Source: Croceibacterium ferulae (GTDB lineage: Bacteria; Pseudomonadota; Alphaproteobacteria; Sphingomonadales; Sphingomonadaceae). From it: a stretch of DNA of 64,000 nucleotides. This document shows, in pieces, positions 53,419 through 62,362 of the stretch (its first letter is position 1; each line of letters opens with the position of its first letter). The stretch spans positions 186,001 through 250,000 of the forward strand of contig NZ_QZVQ01000008.1 in NCBI RefSeq assembly GCF_003660445.1, given 5' to 3'. The position numbers and the translations under genes were made by a program. The notes below the pieces were generated by a model. That model searched no databases. It was not told the origin of the DNA and worked only from the letters and a program-made list of their open reading frames with translations.

Positions 53419-54750
53419 ATGCTGCGCAAGCCCCGCATTCTCCTGACCCTGCCGCTGCTCTCGCTGCTGGCTGCCTGCGGCATCTTCGGCGGCGGCGATG
53501 ACGGTCCGCGTACGCCCACCGTGGGCAACCGTACCCCGATCCTGTCGCGCGTGAGCCAGGTGGTGGAGGCGGACGAATCGCTTGCCAACACGCCGGTGGT
53601 GCTGCCCGCGCAGGCGCCGACCGCCGAATGGCCGCAGCCCGGCGGCAATGCGGCCAAGGCCGCGGGCCATGCCGCCCTGTCCGCCGCGCCCGCCCGGGTG
53701 TGGAGCGTGCAGGTCGCCGGCTCGACCAACCGCCGCCGCCTCGCCTCCAGCCCGGTGGTAGGTCAGGGCCTGCTGTTCGTGGCAGACACGGCCGGCGTGG
53801 TCCATGCCTTCGATGCCGCAACCGGCGCGGTCCGCTGGACCAACCGGATCGAGGTGCCGCAGAACCTGGCGGGCGTCACCTATGGTGGCGGGGCCAGCTA
53901 TTTCGACGGGCGCCTGTTCGTGACGAATGGCGCGGGCGACGTGATCGCGCTGAATGCGGGGGATGGCGCCGAATTGTGGCGGGTGAAGCCGGCCGGGCCG
54001 TTGCGCGGTGCGCCGACCGTGGCCTTCAACGCCGTCTATGTGATGACGCAGGACAACCAGATCCACGCGCTGAACATCGCCGATGGTGCGCCGGTCTGGC
54101 GCGATGTCGCCGCCAGCGGGCAATCGGGCGTGTTCGGCGTGGCGGCTCCTGCCGCCGGGCAGGGCACGGTGATCGCCGGTTATTCCAGCGGCGAACTGGT
54201 CGCCTATCGTTACGAGAACGGCCGTACCCTGTGGTCCGACGCGCTGGCGCGCACTTCGCTGTCCACCTCGGTCGGGTCGCTGACCGATGTGGATGCCGAT
54301 CCAATCATCGATGCCGGGCGCGTCTACGCGCTGGGGCAGGGCGGGCGCATGGCCGCTTACGAGCTGCTGACCGGGCAGCGCGTGTGGGAGCTGAACCTGG
54401 CGGGCATCTCCACCCCCACGGTCGCGGGCGACTGGATCTTCACCCTGACCGACGATTCGCGCCTGCTGGCGATCGCCAAGGCGACCGGCCGGGTGAAGTG
54501 GATCACGCAGCTGCGCCGCTGGCGTGACGAGGAGGACCGCGAGGGGCCGGTGTTCTGGACCGGACCGCTGGCGGCCGGCGGAAAGCTGTGGGTGGCGAGT
54601 TCGCGTGGGGAGGTCAGCTCGGTCGATCCCGCCACCGGCGAAGCGACGCCGTTCACGGACCTGGAGAAGGCGGTCACGCTGAACCCGATCGCGGCCGGCG
54701 GCACGATGTACATCATGGACGATAGCGGGCGCATCACCGCCTGGCGGTGA
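53419..54750 (+). CDS. bamB: Outer membrane assembly lipoprotein BamB
   Basis: The 443-residue lipoprotein of the BAM complex helps insert outer-membrane beta-barrels. The lipobox is LLSLLAAC with Cys20. The mature part is an eight-bladed propeller with PQQ-like repeats, each with a W or Y near the G-x-x-xW end (for example GAVRWTNRIEVPQ, DGAELWRVKPAG, NGRTLWSDALA, TGQRVWELNLAG). The upstream YfgM-like gene is three bases away. The usual next gene der (EngA) is not present; a glycosyltransferase on the other strand follows. Confidence 0.93.
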   Translation: MLRKPRILLTLPLLSLLAACGIFGGGDDGPRTPTVGNRTPILSRVSQVVEADESLANTPVVLPAQAPTAEWPQPGGNAAKAAGHAALSAAPARVWSVQVAGSTNRRRLASSPVVGQGLLFVADTAGVVHAFDAATGAVRWTNRIEVPQNLAGVTYGGGASYFDGRLFVTNGAGDVIALNAGDGAELWRVKPAGPLRGAPTVAFNAVYVMTQDNQIHALNIADGAPVWRDVAASGQSGVFGVAAPAAGQGTVIAGYSSGELVAYRYENGRTLWSDALARTSLSTSVGSLTDVDADPIIDAGRVYALGQGGRMAAYELLTGQRVWELNLAGISTPTVAGDWIFTLTDDSRLLAIAKATGRVKWITQLRRWRDEEDREGPVFWTGPLAAGGKLWVASSRGEVSSVDPATGEATPFTDLEKAVTLNPIAAGGTMYIMDDSGRITAWR

Positions 54751-54756
54751 TGGAAG

Positions 54757-55926
54757 TCAGGCGGCCCGACGCACCGGGCCGCCGCGCGCGCCGATCAGCC
54801 GGGCATAGGTGTCGACCACCGTCCCGTTGATCGCATCCCAGCCAAAGGCGGCGCTGCGCCGTTCCCCCGCCGCGCCCATCCGGCTGCGCAGCTGGCGATC
54901 GGTCACCAGCCGGCCCACCGCATCGGCAAAGCCGGCGATGTCGCCCGGTTGCACCAGCAAACCAGTCTCCCCGGCCACGATCAGGCTGTTGCTGCCCGTC
55001 GCATCGGCGCCCACCACCGGCACGCCGCAGGCCATCGCCTCCAGCGTGACATTGCCGAAGGTTTCGGTAATCGACGGGTTCAGCAGCAGGTCCATCGCGG
55101 CCACCGCGCGGCCCAGATCCGCGCCCTTCTGGAACCCGGCGAAGATGGTATCGGCCGGCAAATTCTGCGTCAGCCATTCATGCGCCGGCCCTTCGCCCAC
55201 CACCAGCACGCGGGCCGCGATGCCGCGATGCTTCAATTCCGCCAGCGTGCCGGCGAACACGTCCAGCCCCTTTTCCATGACCAGCCGGCCAAGGAAACCG
55301 ATCGCCACCTCGCCATCGGCAAGGCCCTGTGCGCGCCGCCAGCCAAGGTCGCGCGCGGCCGGGTGGAAGATGGCGCGATCCACGCCGCGCTGCCACAGGG
55401 CGATGTCGCCGTTCATGGCCTGGTCGCGCAACACCTGCGCCATCCCCTCCGACGGGGCGACCAGCGCGTCGCACCGGCTGTAGAAGCGGCGCAGCAGCGA
55501 TTCCACCAGCGGTTCGATGAAGCCCAGGTGATAGTAGCGCGGGTAGGTTTCGAACCGCGTGTGGACGGAGGCCAGAAGGGGCAGGTCGTGCCGTCGCGCC
55601 CAGCCTGCCGCCTGCTGGCAGGCGATGTCGGGCGATGCGACATGGACGATCGTGGGGCCGAATGCGGCAAGATCGCGCTTCACCGATGCGGACAGGCCCA
55701 GCGGGAAGCGGTATTCGCCGCGTCCGGGAAAGGCGATGGACGGCACGCTGACCAGATCGCCCTTCGGCTCGAAGGCGGGCTGCGGAATGGTGGGGGCATA
55801 GACGCGCACCGCGGCGCCCTGCCGCAGCAGGTAGTCCACCAGCCGGTTCAGCGCCTGGTTGGCGCCATCACGCACGTAATTGTAATTGCCGCTGAAGAGC
55901 GCGACCCGCAGGGCTGCCATGTCCAT
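54757..55926 (-). CDS. GT4-type glycosyltransferase (mannosyltransferase-like)
   Basis: A 389-residue GT-B protein similar to GDP-mannose-dependent alpha-mannosyltransferases (MgtA-like). The acceptor domain shows NYNYVRDGANQALNRLVDYL and HVASPDIACQQAAGWARRH. The donor domain has FLGRLVMEKGLD and the E-x7-E motif in ITETFGNVTLEAMACGVPV. The start is the ATG at 55926, with 55920 possible. The acceptor lipid is not known; glycolipid or phosphatidylinositol mannoside-type products are typical for relatives. Confidence 0.86.
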   Translation of the reverse strand: MDMAALRVALFSGNYNYVRDGANQALNRLVDYLLRQGAAVRVYAPTIPQPAFEPKGDLVSVPSIAFPGRGEYRFPLGLSASVKRDLAAFGPTIVHVASPDIACQQAAGWARRHDLPLLASVHTRFETYPRYYHLGFIEPLVESLLRRFYSRCDALVAPSEGMAQVLRDQAMNGDIALWQRGVDRAIFHPAARDLGWRRAQGLADGEVAIGFLGRLVMEKGLDVFAGTLAELKHRGIAARVLVVGEGPAHEWLTQNLPADTIFAGFQKGADLGRAVAAMDLLLNPSITETFGNVTLEAMACGVPVVGADATGSNSLIVAGETGLLVQPGDIAGFADAVGRLVTDRQLRSRMGAAGERRSAAFGWDAINGTVVDTYARLIGARGGPVRRAA

Positions 55927-55969
55927 GCGGGCGGCCTTAGGCAAAGCCGTGCCGCTCCACAATGTGCCC

Positions 55970-58501
55970 CTACAACGTGCGCAGTGTCGCCGCGGGACGG
56001 GCGCGCAGCACCTGCAGGCTGGCCGCGAGCGCGAACAGCAGCACCAGCGCCAGACCCGCGGCCAGCGTCAGCAGCACGCGCGGCCAGTTCGGCAGCCAGT
56101 CAAATTCGAACTGCCACACGATCACCAGCCAGCCCAGGCCGCTGCCCAGTGCCAGCGCCACCAGCGCCAGCAGCGCGGCCAGCAGACCGAACTCCGCCAG
56201 CTGCAGCGCCAGCACCTGCCGGCTGCTGGCGCCCAGCACGCGCAGGATCACGCTGTCATAGGTGCGCTGCGCCCGGGCGGCGGCGATCGCGCCCAGCAGC
56301 ACGGCGATACCCGCCAGCACCGCCACGCCGGCGGCGGCCAGGATGGCGAGCGAGACCTGCGAAAGGATCTCGCGCGCCTGGGTCAGCAACGGGCCCACCT
56401 CGATCACCGAACTGGTCGGAAAGGCACGCACCAGCTGGCGCAGCAGCGGCCCGGTGGCGGCACCTTCGGGCAGGTCGACCGTCGCGGCGATGTTGTGCGG
56501 GGCATCGGCCAGCGTGTTGGGGGAGAAGACCAGCACATAGTTGAAGCCCAGGCTTTCCCAGTCGATCCGGCGGATGCTGGCGATGCGCGCCTGCCGCTCC
56601 ACGCCCAGCAGGCCGATCGTCAGCACGTCACCCACGCGCATGCCCGCCGCTTCCGCCAGATCGGCGTCGACGGAGACGAGCGGCTCACCCGTGTAGCCGG
56701 CCGGCCACCATTCGCCTTGTGTCAGCACATTGCCGGCGGGCAGGGTCTCCGCATAGGTCAGCCCGCGCTCCCCATTCAGCGCCCAGGCGCCTTCGGGGAT
56801 CTCCTCCATGTCGACCACGCGGGTCTGCCGCCCGGCGGGGCCATAGGCCAGGATCGCGCCGCGCAGGGTGGGCACCGCCTCGATGACGGAGCCGGGCGCG
56901 CTGGCCGCCACGGTGGTGCGGAACTCGGCCACGCGGTCGCGCGGTATGTCGAGCACGAAGTAGTCGGGCGCGCGTTCGGGCACGGAGCGGCTGATATTGG
57001 CATCCAGCGCGGTCTGCACCGCGGCCAGCAGGACAAAGGCGGACAGGCCGAAGCCCAGCGCCGTGACCAGCGATGCGGTGGCGGAGCCGGGCCGGTGCAG
57101 ATTGGCCAGCGCCGCTCGCAGGATCGGGTCACGCGGTCGCGGCATGCGTCCGGCCAGGCGGCGGATGCCGAAGCCGAGTGCCGCCAGCAGCCCCAGCAGC
57201 ACGGCCGCCCCGGCCAGGAAGATGGCGTTGAGGCCGGGCTGGCGCGATCCCAGCACCGCCAGGGCGACAATGCCGAGCAGGCCCAGCCCGACCGGGCGCA
57301 ATGCCGCCCGCCAGCGTCCCCCGCCCAGCGGATCGATCCGCGCGCGCATCAGCGCCATGGCCGGGAAGTCGCGCGCGGCGATAAGCGGCGGCGCGGCAAA
57401 GACCAGCGCCACCAGCAGGCCGAAGCCGGCGGCGCGCAGCAGTGCCAGCGGGGCGACGACCAGGCCGGTGTCGACCGGCAGCAGCGCGCCCAGCGCCCGT
57501 GCCAGCAGCGGCGTCACCAGCACGCCCGCCAGCAGGCCGGCGAGCGCCCCGGCCAGCGCGGCGGCGCCCAGCTGCAGCGTGTAGATGCGGGCAATGTCGG
57601 CGCTGGTCGCGCCCAGGATCTTCAGCGTGGCGATGCCGGCGCGGCGCCCTTCCAGATAGGCGGAGACCCCGCCCCCGATACCGATGCCCGCGATCACCAG
57701 CGCGGCCAGACCGACCAGCGACAGGAACTCGCCCATCCGCCCGACGAACCGCTCCGCACCGGGGGAGGCGCGGTCGCGTGTGCGGGTGTCGAGCCCGGCC
57801 TCGGGGAAGCGCGCGATCAGCGCCTCCTCCACCTCGGTGGGATCGGCCGGACGGTCGAAGCGCAGGCGGGTCTTGCTCTCGTACAGCGAGCCGGGGGCGA
57901 CGAGGCCAGCCTGCTGCGGCAGGTCGAGCGGGACGATCACCGCCTGGCCCAGCTGGAACCCTTCGGACAGGCGGTCCGGCTCCTCCGCGATGATGCCGCC
58001 GACGCGCACGGTGGCGGTGCCGATCTGCAGGATTGCGCCCGGGCCGACATTCAACCGCTCCGCCGCGCCGGGCGCCAGCCAGGCCTGCCCGGCCGGCGGT
58101 GCGCCGACCCGGTGCCCGCCATCCAGCGTCAGCGCGCCATAAAGCGGCCAGTTGCGGTCAACGGCCTTCAGTTCGACCGGGATGGTCGCATCGCCGGCAC
58201 TGGCCATCGCCTGCAGCCGGAGGCCGGGGGACAGCGTGCCGTAGCGCTGCAGGAAGGCGGTCTCCTCCGGCGAGAGGAGGCGTTGCCACACCTCCACCTC
58301 CAGATCACCGCCCAGCAGGGTCTGCCCTTGTGACGACAGCTGCCCGTCGATCGCGGCGGTCAGCGTGCCGATCGCGGCCAGCGCGCCGACGCCCAGGAAC
58401 AGGCACACCAGCAGCAGCCGCAGGCCGCGGAAGCGGCGATGCAGGTCGCGCCGGGCGATGCGCCATGCCGCCGCCCAGGGGAGCACGGCGGCTTCGTTCA
58501 T
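55970..58501 (-). CDS. ABC transporter permease, FtsX/YbbP family
   Basis: An 843-residue permease with two FtsX-like domains, as in YbbP-type exporters. One N-terminal span (about residues 23-45) is followed by a large periplasmic part. Spans at about 260-290, 315-350 and 360-385 form the first FtsX domain, further spans lie at about 410-485, and the second FtsX domain occupies the last 150 residues. It forms the transporter with the ATPase just upstream, which it overlaps by four bases. YbbA-YbbP systems sit close to lipase/esterase genes, as here (TesA-like), but the substrate is unknown. Confidence 0.9.
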   Translation of the reverse strand: MNEAAVLPWAAAWRIARRDLHRRFRGLRLLLVCLFLGVGALAAIGTLTAAIDGQLSSQGQTLLGGDLEVEVWQRLLSPEETAFLQRYGTLSPGLRLQAMASAGDATIPVELKAVDRNWPLYGALTLDGGHRVGAPPAGQAWLAPGAAERLNVGPGAILQIGTATVRVGGIIAEEPDRLSEGFQLGQAVIVPLDLPQQAGLVAPGSLYESKTRLRFDRPADPTEVEEALIARFPEAGLDTRTRDRASPGAERFVGRMGEFLSLVGLAALVIAGIGIGGGVSAYLEGRRAGIATLKILGATSADIARIYTLQLGAAALAGALAGLLAGVLVTPLLARALGALLPVDTGLVVAPLALLRAAGFGLLVALVFAAPPLIAARDFPAMALMRARIDPLGGGRWRAALRPVGLGLLGIVALAVLGSRQPGLNAIFLAGAAVLLGLLAALGFGIRRLAGRMPRPRDPILRAALANLHRPGSATASLVTALGFGLSAFVLLAAVQTALDANISRSVPERAPDYFVLDIPRDRVAEFRTTVAASAPGSVIEAVPTLRGAILAYGPAGRQTRVVDMEEIPEGAWALNGERGLTYAETLPAGNVLTQGEWWPAGYTGEPLVSVDADLAEAAGMRVGDVLTIGLLGVERQARIASIRRIDWESLGFNYVLVFSPNTLADAPHNIAATVDLPEGAATGPLLRQLVRAFPTSSVIEVGPLLTQAREILSQVSLAILAAAGVAVLAGIAVLLGAIAAARAQRTYDSVILRVLGASSRQVLALQLAEFGLLAALLALVALALGSGLGWLVIVWQFEFDWLPNWPRVLLTLAAGLALVLLFALAASLQVLRARPAATLRTL

Positions 58502-59211
58502 GGGTGTGCGGTGGTCCGGGCAGTGTCGGCCGCGATGCGTCCGTCCGCCAGCGTCACGATCCGGTCGCAGCGCGCAGCCAGCGCCTCGTCATGGGTGATG
58601 ATGACCAGCGTGGCGCCGGTCTCGGCCCGGCGGGCGAACAGCAGTTCGACGATGCCGGCGCCGGTGGTGGCGTCCAGATTGCCGGTCGGCTCGTCCGCGA
58701 AGACCAGGGGCGGGCGCGGGGCGAGGGCGCGGGCGATGGCGACGCGCTGCTGCTCCCCGCCGGAAAGCTGCGCGGGATAATGGTCCAGCCGATGACCCAA
58801 GCCCACGGCAGACAGCTCGGCCGCCGCCCGGTCCCAGGCATCGGCTGCGCCGGCCAGTTCCATCGGCGTGGCGACATTCTCCTGCGCGTTCATGGTCGGT
58901 AGCAGGTGGAAGGCCTGCAGCACGATGCCGATGCGGCCCCGTCGGGCACGGGTGAGGCCGTCCTCGCTCATGGCGGTGAAGTCGGCCCCGGCCACGTCCA
59001 GCGCGCCCTCGCTGGCGCGTTCCAGGCCGGTCAGCACGCTCATCAGGCTGCTCTTGCCCGAACCCGACGGCCCCAGCAGCGCCAGCGTGGTGCCGGCTTC
59101 GACGGTCAGGTCGATGCCGCGCAGGATCTCCACCGCGGCGGACCCGCTGCCCAGGGTCAGGCGCAGGTCGCGGGCGTGAATGGCGGGGGATTGCGGTGCA
59201 GGACTTGCCAC
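58498..59211 (-). CDS. ABC transporter ATP-binding protein (YbbA/LolD family)
   Basis: A 237-residue ATPase with all motifs. Walker A is GPSGSGKS (residues 47-54), the signature is LSGGEQQRVAIARAL, Walker B is LVFADEPTGNLD, and the H-loop is ITHDEAL. It belongs to the LolD/MacB/YbbA group, which powers extraction or export rather than transport across the membrane. The stop overlaps the permease start (ATGA). It is divergent from the esterase gene. Confidence 0.93.
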   Translation of the reverse strand: MASPAPQSPAIHARDLRLTLGSGSAAVEILRGIDLTVEAGTTLALLGPSGSGKSSLMSVLTGLERASEGALDVAGADFTAMSEDGLTRARRGRIGIVLQAFHLLPTMNAQENVATPMELAGAADAWDRAAAELSAVGLGHRLDHYPAQLSGGEQQRVAIARALAPRPPLVFADEPTGNLDATTGAGIVELLFARRAETGATLVIITHDEALAARCDRIVTLADGRIAADTARTTAHP

Positions 59212-59286
59212 GGCCCGGCGATGGCATAGCTAAGGGACACGGGCAAGGTGAACTCGCCAAGACCCCGGGCGCGCGCGGAGCAGCAG

Positions 59287-59988
59287 ATGGTGAAGCAGGT
59301 TACGGCATGGATGGCGAGCATGGCGGCGGCGAGCGGCCTGGCGGCGTGCGGCGGGGAGCCGGCCCCGGCCCCAAGCCCCACCACCAGCGTCTCCCCCGAC
59401 GACCCGATGCCGGCGATCACCGGGCCGGAGCGGCGCATCCTCGCCTTTGGCGACAGTCTGTTCGCAGGTTACGGGCTACAGGAGGGGGAGAGCTATCCGG
59501 CGCGGCTGGAGATCGCGTTGCGGGCGCGGGGCGTCAATGCGCGGGTGACCAATGCCGGCGTGTCGGGCGACACCACGCAGGCCGGGCTGCAGCGCCTGCC
59601 CTTCACGCTGGACAATGGCGGCGATTACGACCTCGCCATCGTGGAGCTGGGCGGTAACGACCTGCTGCGGCAGCTGCCGCCGGCGCAGACCCGCGCCAAT
59701 CTGCGGGCGATCTTGGATGAGCTGCAGGAGCGGGACATCCCCGTGCTGCTGATGGGCCTGCGCGCGCCGCCCAATCTGGGCGCGCAGTACCAGGGGGCAT
59801 TCGACGCGATCTACCCCGATCTGGCGCGCGAATATGACGCGGAACTGGTGCCGTTCTTCCTGGAATCGGTCTGGAACCGGCCGCAGCTGATCCAGCAGGA
59901 CCGGGTGCATCCCACCGCTGACGGGATCGAGGCGATGGTCGCGGCAACGGTGGACGAGGTCGCGGCGGCAGTGCCACAGCCCGACTGA
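59287..59988 (+). CDS. Lipoprotein SGNH arylesterase (TesA-like)
   Basis: A 233-residue SGNH hydrolase related to TesA (acyl-CoA thioesterase I / arylesterase). The lipobox is ASGLAAC with Cys21. Block I is AFGDSLFAGYGL with nucleophile Ser57, block II glycine is in GVSGDTTQAG, block III is ELGGNDLLR, and block V is DRVHPTADG. TesA itself is periplasmic and soluble, so lipidation is a variation. The start at 59287 follows GGAGCAGCAG. It is divergent from the YbbA-type ATPase; the tesA-ybbA-ybbP neighbourhood is conserved in many proteobacteria. Confidence 0.9.
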   Translation: MVKQVTAWMASMAAASGLAACGGEPAPAPSPTTSVSPDDPMPAITGPERRILAFGDSLFAGYGLQEGESYPARLEIALRARGVNARVTNAGVSGDTTQAGLQRLPFTLDNGGDYDLAIVELGGNDLLRQLPPAQTRANLRAILDELQERDIPVLLMGLRAPPNLGAQYQGAFDAIYPDLAREYDAELVPFFLESVWNRPQLIQQDRVHPTADGIEAMVAATVDEVAAAVPQPD

Positions 59989-60155
59989 CGGACGGGCTGA
60001 CATCGGCCACGGGCTGTCACGCCCACCGACCTGCGGCATTGCGAAATGGCGCGAAAAAGTGCATCAGCGCCTTAGACACCGGTTTCCTTGAATGGACGCG
60101 CATGCGCCCGATCTGCGCCGGACAGCCCTAAACCATCCTGCCAAGGGGATTTCCT

Positions 60156-60815
60156 ATGAAGATCGCTCTCATCGTCGAGAACAGCCAGGCCGCCAAGAGC
60201 AGCACCATCCATGATGCGCTGACCAGCGTTGCCGAGCCGATGGGCCACGAAGTGTTCCATTACGGAATGTACGCGGCCGAGGACAAGGCGTCGCTGACCT
60301 ATGTCATGAACGGCCTGCTGACCGGCATCCTGCTGAATTCCGGCGCCGCCGATTTCGTCGTCACGGGCTGCGGCACCGGCATGGGTTCGATGCTGGCCTG
60401 CAACTCCATGCCCGGCGTGTTCTGCGGCCTGGTGATCGATCCAACCGACGCGTTCCTGTTCGGCCAGATCAATGACGGCAACGCCATCTCCATGCCCTAC
60501 GCCAAGGGCTTCGGCTGGGCGGCCGAGCTGAACCTGCAGGATGTGTACCGCAAGCTGTTCGAAGGCGAGCGCGGCCTGGGCTACCCCAAGGAGCGGGCCG
60601 AGATCATGGCCAAGAACCGCGGCATCCTGAAGCAGCTGAAGGACGTCACCTGCAAGGACATGCTGACCGTGCTGAAGGAGGTCGACCAGGACCTGCTGAA
60701 GGCTGCTGTGGCCGGCGAGAAGTTCCAGCAGCACTTCTTCGCCAATGCCACCGACCAGGGCATCGTCGACTACATCAAGGGTCTGGTTGGCGCCCCGGCG
60801 ATGGCCGACGCCTGA
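60156..60815 (+). CDS. RpiB/LacA/LacB family sugar-phosphate isomerase-like protein
   Basis: A 219-residue protein with the RpiB/LacAB core in residues 1-140. Cys72 lies in VTGCGTGMGSML, where RpiB has its catalytic Cys. The beginning (KIALIVENSQAAKSSTIHD) differs from ribose-5-phosphate isomerase B, which starts with a DHAG-type motif, so the substrate probably differs. About 70 extra helical residues (KNRGILKQLKDVTCKDMLTV onwards) extend beyond the usual 150. The sugar phosphate is unknown. An AGGGGAT site precedes the ATG. Confidence 0.8.
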   Translation: MKIALIVENSQAAKSSTIHDALTSVAEPMGHEVFHYGMYAAEDKASLTYVMNGLLTGILLNSGAADFVVTGCGTGMGSMLACNSMPGVFCGLVIDPTDAFLFGQINDGNAISMPYAKGFGWAAELNLQDVYRKLFEGERGLGYPKERAEIMAKNRGILKQLKDVTCKDMLTVLKEVDQDLLKAAVAGEKFQQHFFANATDQGIVDYIKGLVGAPAMADA

Positions 60816-60826
60816 TCGATCGGGCA

Positions 60827-60852
60827 GGGCGGTCGCCTTCTGGTGACCGCCC
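60827..60852. terminator. Bidirectional terminator-type hairpin between convergent genes
   Basis: GGGCGGTCGCC pairs with GGTGACCGCCC (11 bp with one G-U) around a TTCT loop, in the 41-base gap between the RpiB-like gene and recF, which converge. No T-tract follows. Confidence 0.5.
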
Positions 60853-60856
60853 CGCT

Positions 60857-61948
60857 CTACAGTGGAACGGCTGCGCCGGCAGTGACCTGCCAGCCGGCCG
60901 CTTCCGCCAGCACGCCTTCGAACGGCGCCGGCTCCGTGCCCGTGAGCCAGACCTGACCCGCGAAATCGCGCAGCAGGTCGAACAGGGCCTCCCGCCGCAG
61001 CGGATCGAGATGCGCGGCGACCTCGTCCAGCAGCAGCACGCCCGGGCGACCGCCTGACGCTTCCGCCGTCAGCAGGCCGGCATGCGCCAGGGTCAATGCG
61101 ATCAGCATCGCCTTCTGCTCCCCCGTGGAACTGAGCGCCGCCGGCATCCCCTTGGCCGCATGCATTACCTGCAGATCATCGCGGTGCGGACCTGTCAGGG
61201 TGCGCTGCGCCGCGCGGTCGCGCGGGCGATGGCGCGCAAGTTCCCCCGCCAGCGCATCGGCCTCCAGCGCGCCACCGGGCGCATAGGCGAGTTCCGGACG
61301 GGCGAACGGCGTGGCCGGCATAGCGGCGAGCGCCTTGTCCAGCTGATCGACAAGCAGGGCGCGCGTCGCAGCCAGCATCGCGCCGGCCTGCGCCAGTTGC
61401 GCCTCCACCGCATCCAGCCAGCGGGCTTCGGGCATGTCCGGGCCTGATAGCAGGCGATTGCGTTCGCGCAGGGCGCGGTCGTAACGGGTGGCGGTGGCGG
61501 CATGGCCGGGATGCAGCGCCACGGCCAGCCGGTCCATGTAGCGGCGGCGGGCGCCGGCGCTGTCGGCGAATAGCCGGTCCATCGCCGGGGTCAGCCAGGC
61601 GAGCGCCAGCCATTCGCCCAGCTGCGCCGCGGTGGACCCGGCGCCATTCACCTGCACCACCCGCCGGCCCGGCTGGTCCGGGCTGGTGCCGGTGCCAAGC
61701 TGCACGGGCTCGCCCGCCGGATGGATCAGCCGCGCGCTGACGGTGAAACCGGCGCCCGATCCCTCCGCCGCCATCTCCGGCAGGGCGGCGCGGCGCAGGC
61801 CCCGGCCTGGGGCGAGCAGCGACAGCCCTTCCAGCACGTTGGTCTTGCCCGCGCCATTCTCGCCCACCAGCAGGTTGATGCGGCGCGTCTCCGCCAGCGT
61901 GGTGCTGCGGTGATTGCGGAAACCGGTCAGGGCGATGCGGTCGAGCAT
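60857..61948 (-). CDS. recF: DNA replication and repair protein RecF
   Basis: The 363-residue SMC-like ATPase loads RecA at gaps with RecOR. Walker A is GENGAGKT (residues 29-36), the signature is LSSTGEQKAMLIAL, and Walker B is GVLLLDEVAAHLD. I start at MLDRIALTGFRNHR; the longer frame upstream has no support. In many bacteria recF lies beside dnaN and gyrB, but here it is isolated, as in several sphingomonads. Confidence 0.94.
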   Translation of the reverse strand: MLDRIALTGFRNHRSTTLAETRRINLLVGENGAGKTNVLEGLSLLAPGRGLRRAALPEMAAEGSGAGFTVSARLIHPAGEPVQLGTGTSPDQPGRRVVQVNGAGSTAAQLGEWLALAWLTPAMDRLFADSAGARRRYMDRLAVALHPGHAATATRYDRALRERNRLLSGPDMPEARWLDAVEAQLAQAGAMLAATRALLVDQLDKALAAMPATPFARPELAYAPGGALEADALAGELARHRPRDRAAQRTLTGPHRDDLQVMHAAKGMPAALSSTGEQKAMLIALTLAHAGLLTAEASGGRPGVLLLDEVAAHLDPLRREALFDLLRDFAGQVWLTGTEPAPFEGVLAEAAGWQVTAGAAVPL

Positions 61949-62101
61949 GAACCTTGCCGCGGTAGAGGCTGGCACGCTGGAGCAACAGGGCAAAGGTGCC
62001 GATGCCACTTCTTGGCGAATTCTACCAAGGCTGAGCGAACTGCACTATGGGCAAGAAGAGCCGGAAAAGGCAAGTGGCTGTTAATACTGGCGAAAGCAAA
62101 A

Positions 62102-62118
62102 CTGGCACGCCCCATGCA
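62102..62118 (+). promoter_or_regulatory. Sigma-54 (-24/-12) promoter of the microprotein-pspC operon
   Basis: The sequence CTGGCACGCCCCATGCA matches the RpoN consensus (YTGGCACGRNNNTTGCW) at all invariant positions. GG (62104-62105) and GC (62116-62117) are separated by exactly 10 bases. The predicted start of transcription is about 62129, giving a leader of about 45 bases before the first microprotein ATG. E. coli psp genes also use sigma-54 with the activator PspF, which supports the call. Confidence 0.75.
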
Positions 62119-62173
62119 AAGTCCCTGGCATGGCACGGATGACCCGCTGCCGATCAGACAAGGACCACGGAAA

Positions 62174-62317
62174 ATGAGCCAGAGCCCCACCATCGCCCAG
62201 CAGACCTTCGCCGCCCTGGGCGCCTTCGCCATCACCGCCGCGCTGCTGTTCGGCAGCTTCGCCCCGCCCGCTACCGACGCCACGCAGGGCATCGCCACCA
62301 CCGAAGTGCTGGCCTGA
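62174..62317 (+). CDS. Microprotein 1 of the pspC operon
   Basis: A 47-residue protein, starting MSQSPTIAQQTFAALGA. It has a polar N-terminus with an amphipathic helix, one hydrophobic span (GAFAITAALLFGSFA) and a short Pro/Asp/Thr-rich tail (PPATDATQGIA). It is a clear paralogue of the next gene; the block LLFGSFAPPA is identical in both. Single-span topology with the tail on the periplasmic side is likely. The function is unknown; position behind a sigma-54 promoter and before pspC suggests an envelope stress role. Confidence 0.75.
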   Translation: MSQSPTIAQQTFAALGAFAITAALLFGSFAPPATDATQGIATTEVLA

Positions 62318-62362
62318 TCGGCCGACCGACCTCCCCGAACCTCTAACAGGAAAGACCCCACC

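Noticed and set aside
51196-54123. 975-codon minus-strand open frame across four genes
   Set aside because: It crosses several well-supported plus-strand genes (hydrolase, glycosyltransferase, YfgM-like, bamB) and translates to low-complexity sequence.
55886-58333. 815-codon plus-strand open frame opposite the ABC permease
   Set aside because: Gln/Arg/His-rich artefact opposite a full-length FtsX-type permease.
62127-62146. Second sigma-54-like sequence (ATGGCACGG...) just downstream of the chosen one
   Set aside because: The GG is present, but there is no GC at the required 10-base spacing, so it does not meet the -24/-12 rule.
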